From: Actinobacteria bacterium UBA4719
GTDB lineage: Bacteria > Actinomycetota > Actinomycetes > Actinomycetales > Dermatophilaceae
Length of the DNA: 5,069 nt
Reading direction: 5' to 3'
Assembly: GCA_002404345.1 (NCBI GenBank)
Contig: DHJN01000212.1
Span: forward strand, 3,158 to 8,226
Shown here: positions 1-5,069 of the stretch, one piece after another
Position numbering within the stretch: the first letter of the stretch is position 1
Layout: every line of letters starts with the position of its first letter
Made by a program: the position numbers and the translations under genes
Notes under the pieces: generated by a model
Databases searched by the model: none
Told to the model about the DNA's origin: nothing
Seen by the model: the letters and a program-made list of their open reading frames with translations, nothing else

Positions 1-467
1 CGGTTGTAGTGCTCGGGGTTGAGCCCGACGCGCTCCATCAGCTCCTGGACCTTCTTCTTCCGCTCCACCCGGGAGTCAATGCCGTGGATGGCGAACGGGT
101 CGCCGATGATCGAGCCGACCCGCCGGCGGGGGTTCAGGGAGCCGTAGGGGTCCTGGAAGATCATCTGGATCTCGCGGCGCAGCGGGCGCATCCCTCGCCG
201 CGACAGATGGCTGATGTCCTTGCCATCAAAGGTGACCGAGCCGCCGGTGAGGTCGTAGAGCCGGGCGATGCACCGGGCCAGCGTGGACTTGCCGCACCCG
301 GTCTCTCCGACCAGACCGAGCGTCTCACCCGGGTGGACCTCGAGCGAGACGTCGTCGACCGCGTGCACGAACTCACGATGACGCCGGACGAGGCTGTTGC
401 TGGGCACGGGGAACGCCTTGGTCACGTGGTCCAGCCGCAGGAGCGGGCCGTCGCCGGGGCTGGTCAC
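1..467 (-). CDS. OppF/DppF-type peptide ABC transporter ATPase, N-terminal part (runs off left edge)
   Basis: Second ATP-hydrolysing subunit of a PepT-family (oligopeptide/dipeptide/nickel) importer; it would pair with the OppD-like subunit encoded just upstream and power uptake from the cytoplasmic face of the membrane. The 155 visible residues show the N-terminal half of the nucleotide-binding domain: Walker [10 protein letters not shown] at residues 54-62 and the Q-loop stretch [13 protein letters not shown] around Q105. Signature motif, Walker B and C-terminal region lie beyond the window. The residues before Walker A ([17 protein letters not shown]) are typical of OppF/DppF, where the ABC core is preceded by a short insert. 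The start is GTG at 467-465, overlapping the preceding gene's TGA as GTGA; an AGGTGG ribosome-binding site lies 7 bases upstream. Family assignment is firm; the transported substrate cannot be read from this subunit. Confidence 0.94.
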   Translation of the reverse strand, partial: MTSPGDGPLLRLDHVTKAFPVPSNSLVRRHREFVHAVDDVSLEVHPGETLGLVGETGCGKSTLARCIARLYDLTGGSVTFDGKDISHLSRRGMRPLRREIQMIFQDPYGSLNPRRRVGSIIGDPFAIHGIDSRVERKKKVQELMERVGLNPEHYN

Positions 468-1483
468 GGCGTCGCCACCTGCTCGTATGCCGTCGCACGT
501 TGGCTCTCGCGGACGGGCTCCTCCGCGGACAGCCAGCAAGCGGACTGGTGGCTCTCGTCCTGGAAGACCATGGCCAGCGGCGGGGTCTCCATCAGGCACT
601 TGTCGAACGCATACCGGCACCTGGCGGCGAACGGGCATCCCTGTGGCAGCCGGATCAGGCTGGGTGGGGATCCGGCGATGGGGGTGAGCCGTTCACCCGG
701 CTTGCCCCGCGCCGGAAGGGATGCGAGCAGGCCCTCGGTGTAGGGGTGATGATGACGGTAGAAAACGGTTCGGCGAGGCGCGCGCTCCATGACCGTCCCG
801 GCATACATCACGACGACCTCGTCGGACATCTCGGCGACCACACCGAGATCGTGGGTGATCAGGACGATCGCCGTGCCGAACTCTTCCTGCAGGGTGCGCA
901 GGACACCTAGCACCTGGGCCTGCACGGTCACGTCGAGCGCCGTCGTGGGCTCGTCGGCGATGAGCAGCGCCGGGTTGAGGGCCATGGCCATCGCGATCAT
1001 GACGCGTTGCCGCATCCCGCCGGAGAACTGGTGCGGGTAGTCGTCGAGCCGGGACTCGGCGCGCGGAAGGCCCACCAGGGAAAGCAGATGCGCGGCCCGT
1101 TTGCGTGCGGCGGACCTGGAGGTCGAATGGTCGTGGGCCTGGATCATCTCCACGATCTGCCAGCCGACTGTGTAGTACGGATGCAGGCTGGAGAGCGGAT
1201 CCTGGAAGATCATGCCGATCTGCGCCCCCCGGATCCGGCGCAGGGTATCCCCGTCCGCCCCGATAAGCTCCGTGCCGTCGAACATGGCAGAGCCGGAGAT
1301 CCGTGCACCGCGGGTCAGGCCGGTGATCGTCTGAGTGGCGACGCTCTTGCCGGATCCGGACTCACCGACGATCGCCAGCGTGGTGCCACGCGCCACGTCA
1401 AACGACAACCCCCGAACGGCGCGGACCACGCCGTCGGGGGTGTCGAAGCCCACCTGGAGGTCGCGGACCTCAATTAGAGCCAT
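464..1483 (-). CDS. OppD/DppD-type peptide ABC transporter ATPase
   Basis: Complete 339-residue ATPase subunit of a PepT-family importer, normal length for OppD/DppD. The ABC motifs are in order and intact: Walker A GESGSGKS (40-47), Q-loop Q94 in MIFQDPLSSLHP, signature SGGMRQR (154-160), Walker B LLIADEP with D177 and E178 (173-179), D-loop TALD (181-184) and switch histidine H211 in LITHD. The C-terminal oligopeptide/dipeptide-transporter extension (about 235-320) is present with four cysteines, C283, C289, C296 and C316, in the CPFAARC...C...C pattern, which in this family is known to hold an iron-sulphur cluster. The ATG at 1483 gives the usual MALIEVRDL opening. It lies 7 bases after the lipoprotein stop; the only nearby ribosome-binding sequence is a weak AGGCGG, 11 bases away, so translation may depend on ribosomes finishing the upstream gene. 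Its end overlaps the next ATPase gene by 4 bases. Substrate is not determined by this subunit. Confidence 0.96.
   Translation of the reverse strand: MALIEVRDLQVGFDTPDGVVRAVRGLSFDVARGTTLAIVGESGSGKSVATQTITGLTRGARISGSAMFDGTELIGADGDTLRRIRGAQIGMIFQDPLSSLHPYYTVGWQIVEMIQAHDHSTSRSAARKRAAHLLSLVGLPRAESRLDDYPHQFSGGMRQRVMIAMAMALNPALLIADEPTTALDVTVQAQVLGVLRTLQEEFGTAIVLITHDLGVVAEMSDEVVVMYAGTVMERAPRRTVFYRHHHPYTEGLLASLPARGKPGERLTPIAGSPPSLIRLPQGCPFAARCRYAFDKCLMETPPLAMVFQDESHQSACWLSAEEPVRESQRATAYEQVATP
475..480 (-). promoter_or_regulatory. Ribosome-binding site fixing the GTG start of the OppF-like gene
   Basis: On the minus strand AGGTGG stands 7 bases before GTG (467-465), inside the last codons of the OppD-like gene. 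It supports the GTG as the true start and, with the 4-base GTGA overlap, implies translational coupling of the two ATPase subunits. Confidence 0.7.
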
Positions 1484-1490
1484 GGTTCAG

Positions 1491-3299
1491 TCAGCCGCCT
1501 TGCTTGGCCTTCTCGATCCAGACGTTCGTGGGGTCGAACTGCTGGAGGATCGGGAGGTAGACCGCGTTGTGCACCTGCGACGCGTGGTAGTTCGCCTGCA
1601 GTGGGTTGGTGACGGGGAAGATCGCAGCGTCCTCCATGACCCTCTTGTCAGCCGCAGCCCAGAGGCTTTTCGTCTCGTCCTCAGTGGTTGCGGCGATCGC
1701 GGCCGTGATCGCCTTGTTCGTGGCAGCGCTCTCGTAGAACCCGATGTTGCTGCCGCTGGGCGGGAACGACGGCGAACCGGAGAACAGCGGGTTGAAGAAG
1801 GACAGTGCGGCGTTGCCGTACCAGTCCGGGGACCAGCCGGAGAGTGCGAGGTCCCAGACGCCGCGCCGCGCCACAGTAGGAACGGTGACGTACTTCACCA
1901 CGAAGTCCTGGTTCGTCGAGGAGATGCCCTGGACCTTGACACCGACCTTGGACAGGTCCTGCTGGATGGTCTGGAAGACCTTGGCGCTGCCCTGGGACTG
2001 GTTGCTGTAGAGGATCTTCACGGTGAACCCGTTGGGGAACCCGGCGTCGCTCAGCATCTGCTTGGCCTTGTTGACGTTGTAGGAGTAGAGATCGAAGGAC
2101 TCCTCGCCGCCCACAATGGTCGACGGCAGCACGTGCGTCAGAGGGGTGTTGACCTTCGGCCCCCCGAGCACCTGGATGATGTTTTTCCGGTTGATCGCGT
2201 GAGACAGTGCCTGTCGCACCTTCACGTTGCCAAGGGCCTTGTTGTTGTTCGGAGACACCGTGTTGAAGGCGATGTAGGGGGAGGTCGACGAGGTGTCGCC
2301 GAGGTTGAGCAACGGGTCTTTCCTCGCGATCAGGGCGGGGACCTGGTTCGGCGGCGGGGCTGTGTCCCATGCCATGTCAGCGCTCGGTGTGCCGGTCTGC
2401 AGCTGCTGCTGCACCGAGTCCTGGCTCAGTGTCTCGTTGACCACGATCTTGTCCACGTGGGCCTTGTGGACGGGATCGCTTGCCGCGTCCCACGCAGGGT
2501 TGCGGCTGAAGTTGATCGACTTGGTCGCGACATACTTGTCAACTTTGTACGGGCCGTCGGAGATGGTGTTCGCGGCGAGCTCAGCACTACCTGGCACGTA
2601 CGTGTTGAACTCCACCGGCGCAGGCGAGAACGCAGTCAAGGTCAACATGTCCACGAAGTAGCTAGCCCGGTGCGTCAGCTTGAGCGTGACCGTCGAGTCA
2701 TTTGTGGAGACCACCCCTGGCAGGGGCGTGCCTTCGACGTAGGCCGCCATGGCTGCGGCCGTCTTTCCGGCCTTGGCGAAGCCGGTGCAGAAGTCCTTGT
2801 ACCCGACGATGAGATCCGCGAAGTCGGAAGTGCCACCGAAGGGCTGGACCGGGTTGCAGGTCCGCTTCACGCCACGGACCTCGTCGGCGGCGGTCACCTG
2901 ACGGGCCGGGGAGGTGTTCCACTTGGCGCCCTGCCTGATCCTGATCGTGTACGTCTTGCCGTCGGCGCTCATGCCACCGTTTTCTGCCGTGGGCAGGTCG
3001 GTCGCCAAGTCCGGGACCGCGGTCGTGACCTTGCCCGTAATGGCGGGGTAGGTGAACAGTTGTCGGCTATACATCCGAGCGGCGAGGTATCCAGTGGAGA
3101 AGTAGCTGACGTTGGGATCCATGTAGTCCACATCGCCCACGCCGAGGATGTTCAGCGTGCCCCCGGTGATAGGCGTTCCGGATATCGACTTCCCTAGTGC
3201 GCTTGGCGTTTGTGTGACGGTGCTGCTGCACGCGCTGGCCGCCAACCCGACTGTGCAGACCGTGACGATAGTGGTGAGCCGGCTGGTTCTGCGAGACAT
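1491..3299 (-). CDS. Extracellular solute-binding lipoprotein, family 5 (SBP_bac_5, OppA/DppA-like)
   Basis: Membrane-anchored binding protein that captures the substrate outside the cell and delivers it to the ABC importer; family members bind peptides, nickel complexes or other small solutes. It has 602 residues, on the long side but usual for actinobacterial members. Residues 1-23 form a lipoprotein signal: basic R3, R4, R7, a hydrophobic stretch, then ASAC with lipidated C24. An SRR at 2-4 resembles a twin-arginine start but the rest of that motif is poor, so Sec export is more likely. A Ser/Thr-rich linker leads into GGTLNILGVGDVDYMDPN (46-63). The family hallmark KVRQALSHAINRKNII starts at K360, and DAGFPNGFTVKILY follows later. 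The ATG at 3299 is supported by AGGAG 7 bases upstream. It is the first gene of the leftward operon, directly followed by two ATPases. Which substrate it binds is unknown; 'peptide' is only the family default. Confidence 0.94.
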   Translation of the reverse strand: MSRRTSRLTTIVTVCTVGLAASACSSTVTQTPSALGKSISGTPITGGTLNILGVGDVDYMDPNVSYFSTGYLAARMYSRQLFTYPAITGKVTTAVPDLATDLPTAENGGMSADGKTYTIRIRQGAKWNTSPARQVTAADEVRGVKRTCNPVQPFGGTSDFADLIVGYKDFCTGFAKAGKTAAAMAAYVEGTPLPGVVSTNDSTVTLKLTHRASYFVDMLTLTAFSPAPVEFNTYVPGSAELAANTISDGPYKVDKYVATKSINFSRNPAWDAASDPVHKAHVDKIVVNETLSQDSVQQQLQTGTPSADMAWDTAPPPNQVPALIARKDPLLNLGDTSSTSPYIAFNTVSPNNNKALGNVKVRQALSHAINRKNIIQVLGGPKVNTPLTHVLPSTIVGGEESFDLYSYNVNKAKQMLSDAGFPNGFTVKILYSNQSQGSAKVFQTIQQDLSKVGVKVQGISSTNQDFVVKYVTVPTVARRGVWDLALSGWSPDWYGNAALSFFNPLFSGSPSFPPSGSNIGFYESAATNKAITAAIAATTEDETKSLWAAADKRVMEDAAIFPVTNPLQANYHASQVHNAVYLPILQQFDPTNVWIEKAKQGG

Positions 3300-3306
3300 T
3301 GAATAT

Positions 3307-3311
3307 CTCCT
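3307..3311 (-). promoter_or_regulatory. Strong Shine-Dalgarno of the solute-binding lipoprotein
   Basis: On the minus strand GAAGGAGATATTCA precedes the ATG at 3299, with 7 bases between AGGAG and the start. It is the only near-consensus Shine-Dalgarno among the genes in this window, in contrast to coaE and uvrB. Its upstream half lies in a small inverted repeat (3309-3319). Confidence 0.85.
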
Positions 3312-3359
3312 TCGGAAGGTTCGCTCCGGGGTATCCCGGATCGGCGTTAGTGCCGATCC
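3309..3359 (-). promoter_or_regulatory. Cluster of three inverted repeats in the lipoprotein mRNA leader
   Basis: Three perfect inverted repeats lie just upstream of the lipoprotein gene. Coordinates on the plus strand: (A) GGATCGGC 3338-3345 with GCCGATCC 3352-3359, 6-base loop; (B) TCCGGG 3325-3330 with CCCGGA 3335-3340, 4-base loop; (C) CCTTC 3309-3313 with GAAGG 3315-3319, 1-base centre. A and B share bases 3338-3340, so the complete stems cannot form at the same time in one RNA. C covers part of the Shine-Dalgarno. The repeats are read directly. Whether they act as RNA hairpins, as a protein operator (A is a 22-base palindrome) or not at all is inference. No T-run follows, so they do not look like an intrinsic terminator. 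Confidence 0.5.
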
Positions 3360-3428
3360 ACCACTCCCCTGCGAACGTAAGGCCCGTTCTGGAAAACCGT
3401 ATCAGCCGCGGAGCAATTGACCTGGCAT

Positions 3429-3460
3429 TGCGATTGCTTTCTTTTGCGATTGCTTTCTTT
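3429..3460. repeat. Perfect 2 x 16-base tandem repeat
   Basis: The unit TGCGATTGCTTTCTTT occurs at 3429-3444 and again, identical, at 3445-3460 with no gap. It is AT-richer than the surroundings and lies between the divergent lipoprotein and coaE genes. On the minus strand it reads as two copies of AAAGAAAGCAATCGCA, just downstream of TATAA elements. It may be a duplicated regulator-binding site or a recent slippage duplication; the sequence alone does not decide. Confidence 0.9.
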
Positions 3461-3476
3461 ATACGCAACCGTTATA
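3458..3476 (-). promoter_or_regulatory. Two candidate -10 elements for the transporter operon
   Basis: On the minus strand TATAAC (3476-3471) and TATAAA (3463-3458) are good matches to the bacterial -10 hexamer, 13 bases apart because they belong to the two 13-base repeat copies. They point towards the lipoprotein gene and are the best -10 candidates in its upstream region. I found no convincing -35 at 16-18 bases from either one, so transcription here could need an activator. Starting from either would give a leader of roughly 150-165 bases that includes the 16-base repeats and the three inverted repeats. Confidence 0.35.
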
Positions 3477-3484
3477 GGCAACCG
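3459..3484. repeat. 2 x 13-base tandem repeat, 12 of 13 identical
   Basis: TTATACGCAACCG (3459-3471) is followed at once by TTATAGGCAACCG (3472-3484); only one base differs (C3464 against G3477). On the minus strand each copy reads CGGTTGC followed by a base and TATAA. It abuts, and by two bases overlaps, the 16-base tandem repeat, so 3429-3484 consists of two different duplicated units in a row. Confidence 0.85.
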
Positions 3485-3535
3485 GCCAAGTGAACGGCAC
3501 TCGCAGGAACAGTTATGCTGTGGGGGTGTAGGCAA

Positions 3536-3541
3536 TAGGCT
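3536..3541 (+). promoter_or_regulatory. Candidate -10 element for leaderless coaE transcription
   Basis: TAGGCT fits the actinobacterial TANNNT -10 pattern and ends exactly 6 bases before the coaE ATG (3548), so transcription would begin at or near the start codon. The region directly before the ATG has only a very weak Shine-Dalgarno (AGG). No good -35 is present at the expected distance (TTATGC at 3513-3518 is poor). An alternative -10 is TATGCT at 3514-3519, which would leave a leader of about 22 bases. Confidence 0.3.
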
Positions 3542-3547
3542 GCCGGC

Positions 3548-4711
3548 ATGCTGCGTGTAGGACTCACCGGTGGGATCGGCTCGGGCAAATCGACCGTGGC
3601 GCAACGGTTTCGTGAGCTCGGGGCCGTGGTCATCGACGCCGACCTGCTGGCGCGCGAGGTCGTGGCTGCCGACTCCACGGGACTTGCTGCGATCCGCGAA
3701 CGCTTCGGTGACGCGGTCGTGTCCGCCGATGGTTCTCTGGATCGTGGCGTGTTGGGCGAGATCGTCTTTGCCGACGCGCAGGCGCGCAGGGATCTCGAAG
3801 CCATCACCCATCCGCTGATCGGTGCGCGAACCAGCGCGCTCCTGGAGGCGGCAGCGCCCGAGCGGATCGTGGTGCACGACGTCCCACTGCTCGTCGAGAT
3901 GGACATGGCCGCCGACTATCACCTCACCGTGGTCGTCGGGGCTGACGAAGACATCCGGATGGCGCGGCTCACCGGCGAACGCGGCTTCACGCAGGCCGAT
4001 GCGCGCGCCCGCATCGCAGCGCAGGCCAGCGATCGAGAGCGGCGCGCGGCTGCCGACGCGTGGCTGGACAACAACGGGACCGTGAGTGCGCTGCTGGCCC
4101 TGGTCGATGCTCTGTGGCAGGACCGGATCGTGGGCTTCAACCACAACCTGATGTCTGGCTCTCCCAGCGGTCGACCGGTCGCGCCAACCCTGGTGGCGTA
4201 TGACGATTCGTGGCCCGCTGCGGCGGCCCGTCTCACCCACCGGATCACTGTGGCGCTGGGAGAGCGTGCCGTGGCCGTCGAGCACATCGGGTCGACCAGC
4301 GTGCCGGGTCTGCTGGCCGAGGATGTGATCGATCTGCAGGTCGGCGTGCGCGACGTCGCGGATGCAGGCACCGCGGAGTTCGTCGAAGCGTTGGCGGACA
4401 AGGGTTTTCTCCGTTCTCGTGGCGACGACAACACGCCAGACGGGCGCTTCCACGGCAGCGCGGACCCGGGACGAGTCGTGCACCTGCTGATACGCGAGAC
4501 CGACGGACCGGGGTGGCGACAGGCACTGTTGCTGCGGGACTGGCTGCGGGCCGAGGTCGACGAACGCGACGCCTATAGCGCACTCAAGCGTCGGCTGGCG
4601 CAGTCTGCGGCAACCACAACGGAGTACGTCGATGCCAAGCGGCCATGGATCGTCGAGGCGCTCGCGCGAGCGGAGGTCTGGGCTCGGCATACCGGATGGA
4701 GCGGTCGGTGA
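3548..4711 (+). CDS. coaE: Dephospho-CoA kinase fused to a GrpB/UPF0157 domain
   Basis: CoaE catalyses the last step of coenzyme A synthesis, ATP-dependent phosphorylation of the ribose 3'-hydroxyl of dephospho-CoA, in the cytoplasm. Residues 1 to about 200 are the kinase: P-loop GGIGSGKST (8-16), VIDAD with D30 and D32, THPLI around H88, VVHDVPLLVE (108-117), and the ERGFTQADARARIAAQ segment (144-159) typical of the lid region. Residues from about 212 to 380 form a GrpB/UPF0157 domain of the nucleotidyltransferase-like fold, with the hallmark HIGSTSVPG (245-253) and VIDLQV with D261. Its total of 387 residues matches the two-domain actinobacterial form (as in Mycobacterium tuberculosis Rv1631), not the single-domain enzyme of about 200 residues found in most bacteria. 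The ATG at 3548 gives the canonical MLRVGLTGGIG opening. It is divergent from the transporter operon and upstream of uvrB, a known neighbour in this phylum. The role of the second domain is unclear. Confidence 0.97.
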   Translation: MLRVGLTGGIGSGKSTVAQRFRELGAVVIDADLLAREVVAADSTGLAAIRERFGDAVVSADGSLDRGVLGEIVFADAQARRDLEAITHPLIGARTSALLEAAAPERIVVHDVPLLVEMDMAADYHLTVVVGADEDIRMARLTGERGFTQADARARIAAQASDRERRAAADAWLDNNGTVSALLALVDALWQDRIVGFNHNLMSGSPSGRPVAPTLVAYDDSWPAAAARLTHRITVALGERAVAVEHIGSTSVPGLLAEDVIDLQVGVRDVADAGTAEFVEALADKGFLRSRGDDNTPDGRFHGSADPGRVVHLLIRETDGPGWRQALLLRDWLRAEVDERDAYSALKRRLAQSAATTTEYVDAKRPWIVEALARAEVWARHTGWSGR

Positions 4712-4738
4712 GCGACCAGCGCCAGCCGTCGAGTGTCG

Positions 4739-4761
4739 TTGTCGGCGGCGACGTCTACGGT
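4739..4761 (+). promoter_or_regulatory. Putative PafBC-dependent (RecA/LexA-independent) DNA-damage promoter of uvrB
   Basis: TTGTCGGCG (4739-4747), exactly 8 bases, then TACGGT (4756-4761). The described RecA-independent damage promoter of mycobacteria (RecA-NDp), later linked to the regulator PafBC, has the consensus TTGTCRGTG-N8-TANNNT. The match is 8 of 9 in the upstream block, exact in spacing, and fits the -10 pattern. The -10 ends 6 bases before the uvrB ATG, so the transcript would begin at or near the start codon. Function is inferred from consensus and position only. Confidence 0.7.
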
Positions 4762-4767
4762 TGAGTC

Positions 4768-5069
4768 ATGCGGCCGACAACGGATCTTCAGCGCACGGTT
4801 GCCCCGTTCCGCGTGGTCGCCGACTTTGCGCCCAGCGGAGACCAGCCGGCGGCGATCGCCGACCTGACCAAGCGGATCCAGGCGGGCGAGCAGGACGTCG
4901 TCCTGCTCGGCGCGACCGGCACCGGCAAGTCGGCCACCACAGCGTGGCTGATTGAGCAGGTCCAACGCCCGACGCTGGTCATGGCACCGAACAAGACGCT
5001 GGCCGCGCAGCTGGCCAACGAGTTCCGCGAGCTGCTGCCGGACAATGCGGTCGAGTACTTCGTCAGCTA
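4768..5069 (+). CDS. uvrB: Excinuclease ABC subunit B (UvrB), N-terminal 100 residues (runs off right edge)
   Basis: UvrB is the damage-verifying helicase-like subunit of UvrABC nucleotide-excision repair; it is loaded by UvrA and recruits UvrC for incision. The visible part shows the characteristic opening [19 protein letters not shown] (12-30), Walker A GATGTGKS (48-55) and motif Ia [19 protein letters not shown] (73-91). It ends in VEYFVS (95-100), at the point where the family's tyrosine-rich beta-hairpin begins. No frameshift is seen. The ATG at 4768 gives the usual actinobacterial start ([14 protein letters not shown]). There is no real Shine-Dalgarno before it, consistent with a leaderless message from the promoter at 4739-4761. 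It lies 56 bases after the coaE stop, in the same direction, so it may also receive read-through from coaE. Confidence 0.97.
   Translation, partial: MRPTTDLQRTVAPFRVVADFAPSGDQPAAIADLTKRIQAGEQDVVLLGATGTGKSATTAWLIEQVQRPTLVMAPNKTLAAQLANEFRELLPDNAVEYFVS

Noticed and set aside
9..743. 244-codon open frame on the plus strand
   Set aside because: Antisense to the OppF- and OppD-like ATPases, with no domain features of its own.
1335..3197. 620-codon open frame on the plus strand
   Set aside because: It lies antisense to the convincing lipoprotein and OppD genes. The translation is Val/Arg/Gly-rich without any recognisable domain: a shadow frame caused by high-GC codon use.
3338..3359. Inverted repeat considered as an intrinsic terminator
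   Set aside because: No T-run follows on either strand, and the flanking genes diverge from this region, so a terminator is not expected.
3417..3422. TTGACC on the plus strand as a -35 for coaE
   Set aside because: A good -35 match, but no -10 lies 16-19 bases downstream; the tandem repeat occupies that space, and it is about 125 bases from the gene.
3429..3484. CRISPR array
   Set aside because: The units are tandem without spacers and only two copies each.
3299..3493. Small plus-strand frame (64 codons) through the intergenic region
   Set aside because: No ribosome-binding site, it starts opposite the lipoprotein start codon, and it reads through the inverted and tandem repeats; nothing protein-like.
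3347..4690. 447-codon open frame on the minus strand
   Set aside because: Antisense to coaE, whose motifs are unmistakable; the translated protein is Arg/His/Gln-rich without a recognisable domain and crosses the intergenic repeats.
4712..4767. Terminator between coaE and uvrB
   Set aside because: Only a 4-base inverted repeat (GTCG/CGAC) with no T-run; the gap is better explained by the uvrB promoter.

Overview
The window looks like a piece of chromosome from a high-GC Gram-positive bacterium (Actinomycetota). The evidence is GC-rich codon use, a CoaE protein that carries a C-terminal GrpB/UPF0157 domain (the mycobacterial/actinobacterial arrangement), an actinobacterial-type UvrB N-terminus, and a large actinobacterial-style family 5 lipoprotein. 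I cannot name the genus. No RNA gene, insertion sequence, CRISPR array or phage gene is visible.

Left two-thirds (1-3299, minus strand): an oligopeptide/dipeptide/nickel-class (PepT family) ABC importer operon transcribed leftwards. It starts with a solute-binding lipoprotein (1491-3299). After a 7-base gap comes an OppD/DppD-type ATPase (464-1483), then an OppF/DppF-type ATPase that starts at 467, overlaps the previous stop by GTGA, and runs off the left edge. The tight spacing implies one transcript and coupled translation. No permease gene is visible between lipoprotein and ATPases; if the operon is complete, the permeases must lie beyond the left edge or elsewhere.

Middle (3300-3547): a 248-base divergent intergenic region, richer in structure than its size suggests. 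From the lipoprotein start outward it holds a strong Shine-Dalgarno, three successive inverted repeats in the presumed mRNA leader (two of them overlapping, the third covering the Shine-Dalgarno), then a perfect 2 x 16-base tandem repeat abutting a near-perfect 2 x 13-base tandem repeat. The 13-base repeats contain two TATAA elements on the minus strand. On the coaE side there is a possible -10 placed for leaderless transcription.

Right third (3548-5069, plus strand): coaE (dephospho-CoA kinase fused to a GrpB domain), then, after 56 bases, the first 100 codons of uvrB (nucleotide-excision repair). The short gap before uvrB contains a close match to the actinobacterial RecA-independent DNA-damage promoter (PafBC-dependent, TTGTCRGTG-N8-TANNNT), with its -10 placed so that the mRNA would begin at the uvrB ATG. 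This is the most informative regulatory signal in the window.

Overall the genes are ordinary. I see no new multi-gene system. The points worth following are the control regions at 3309-3484 and 4739-4768.
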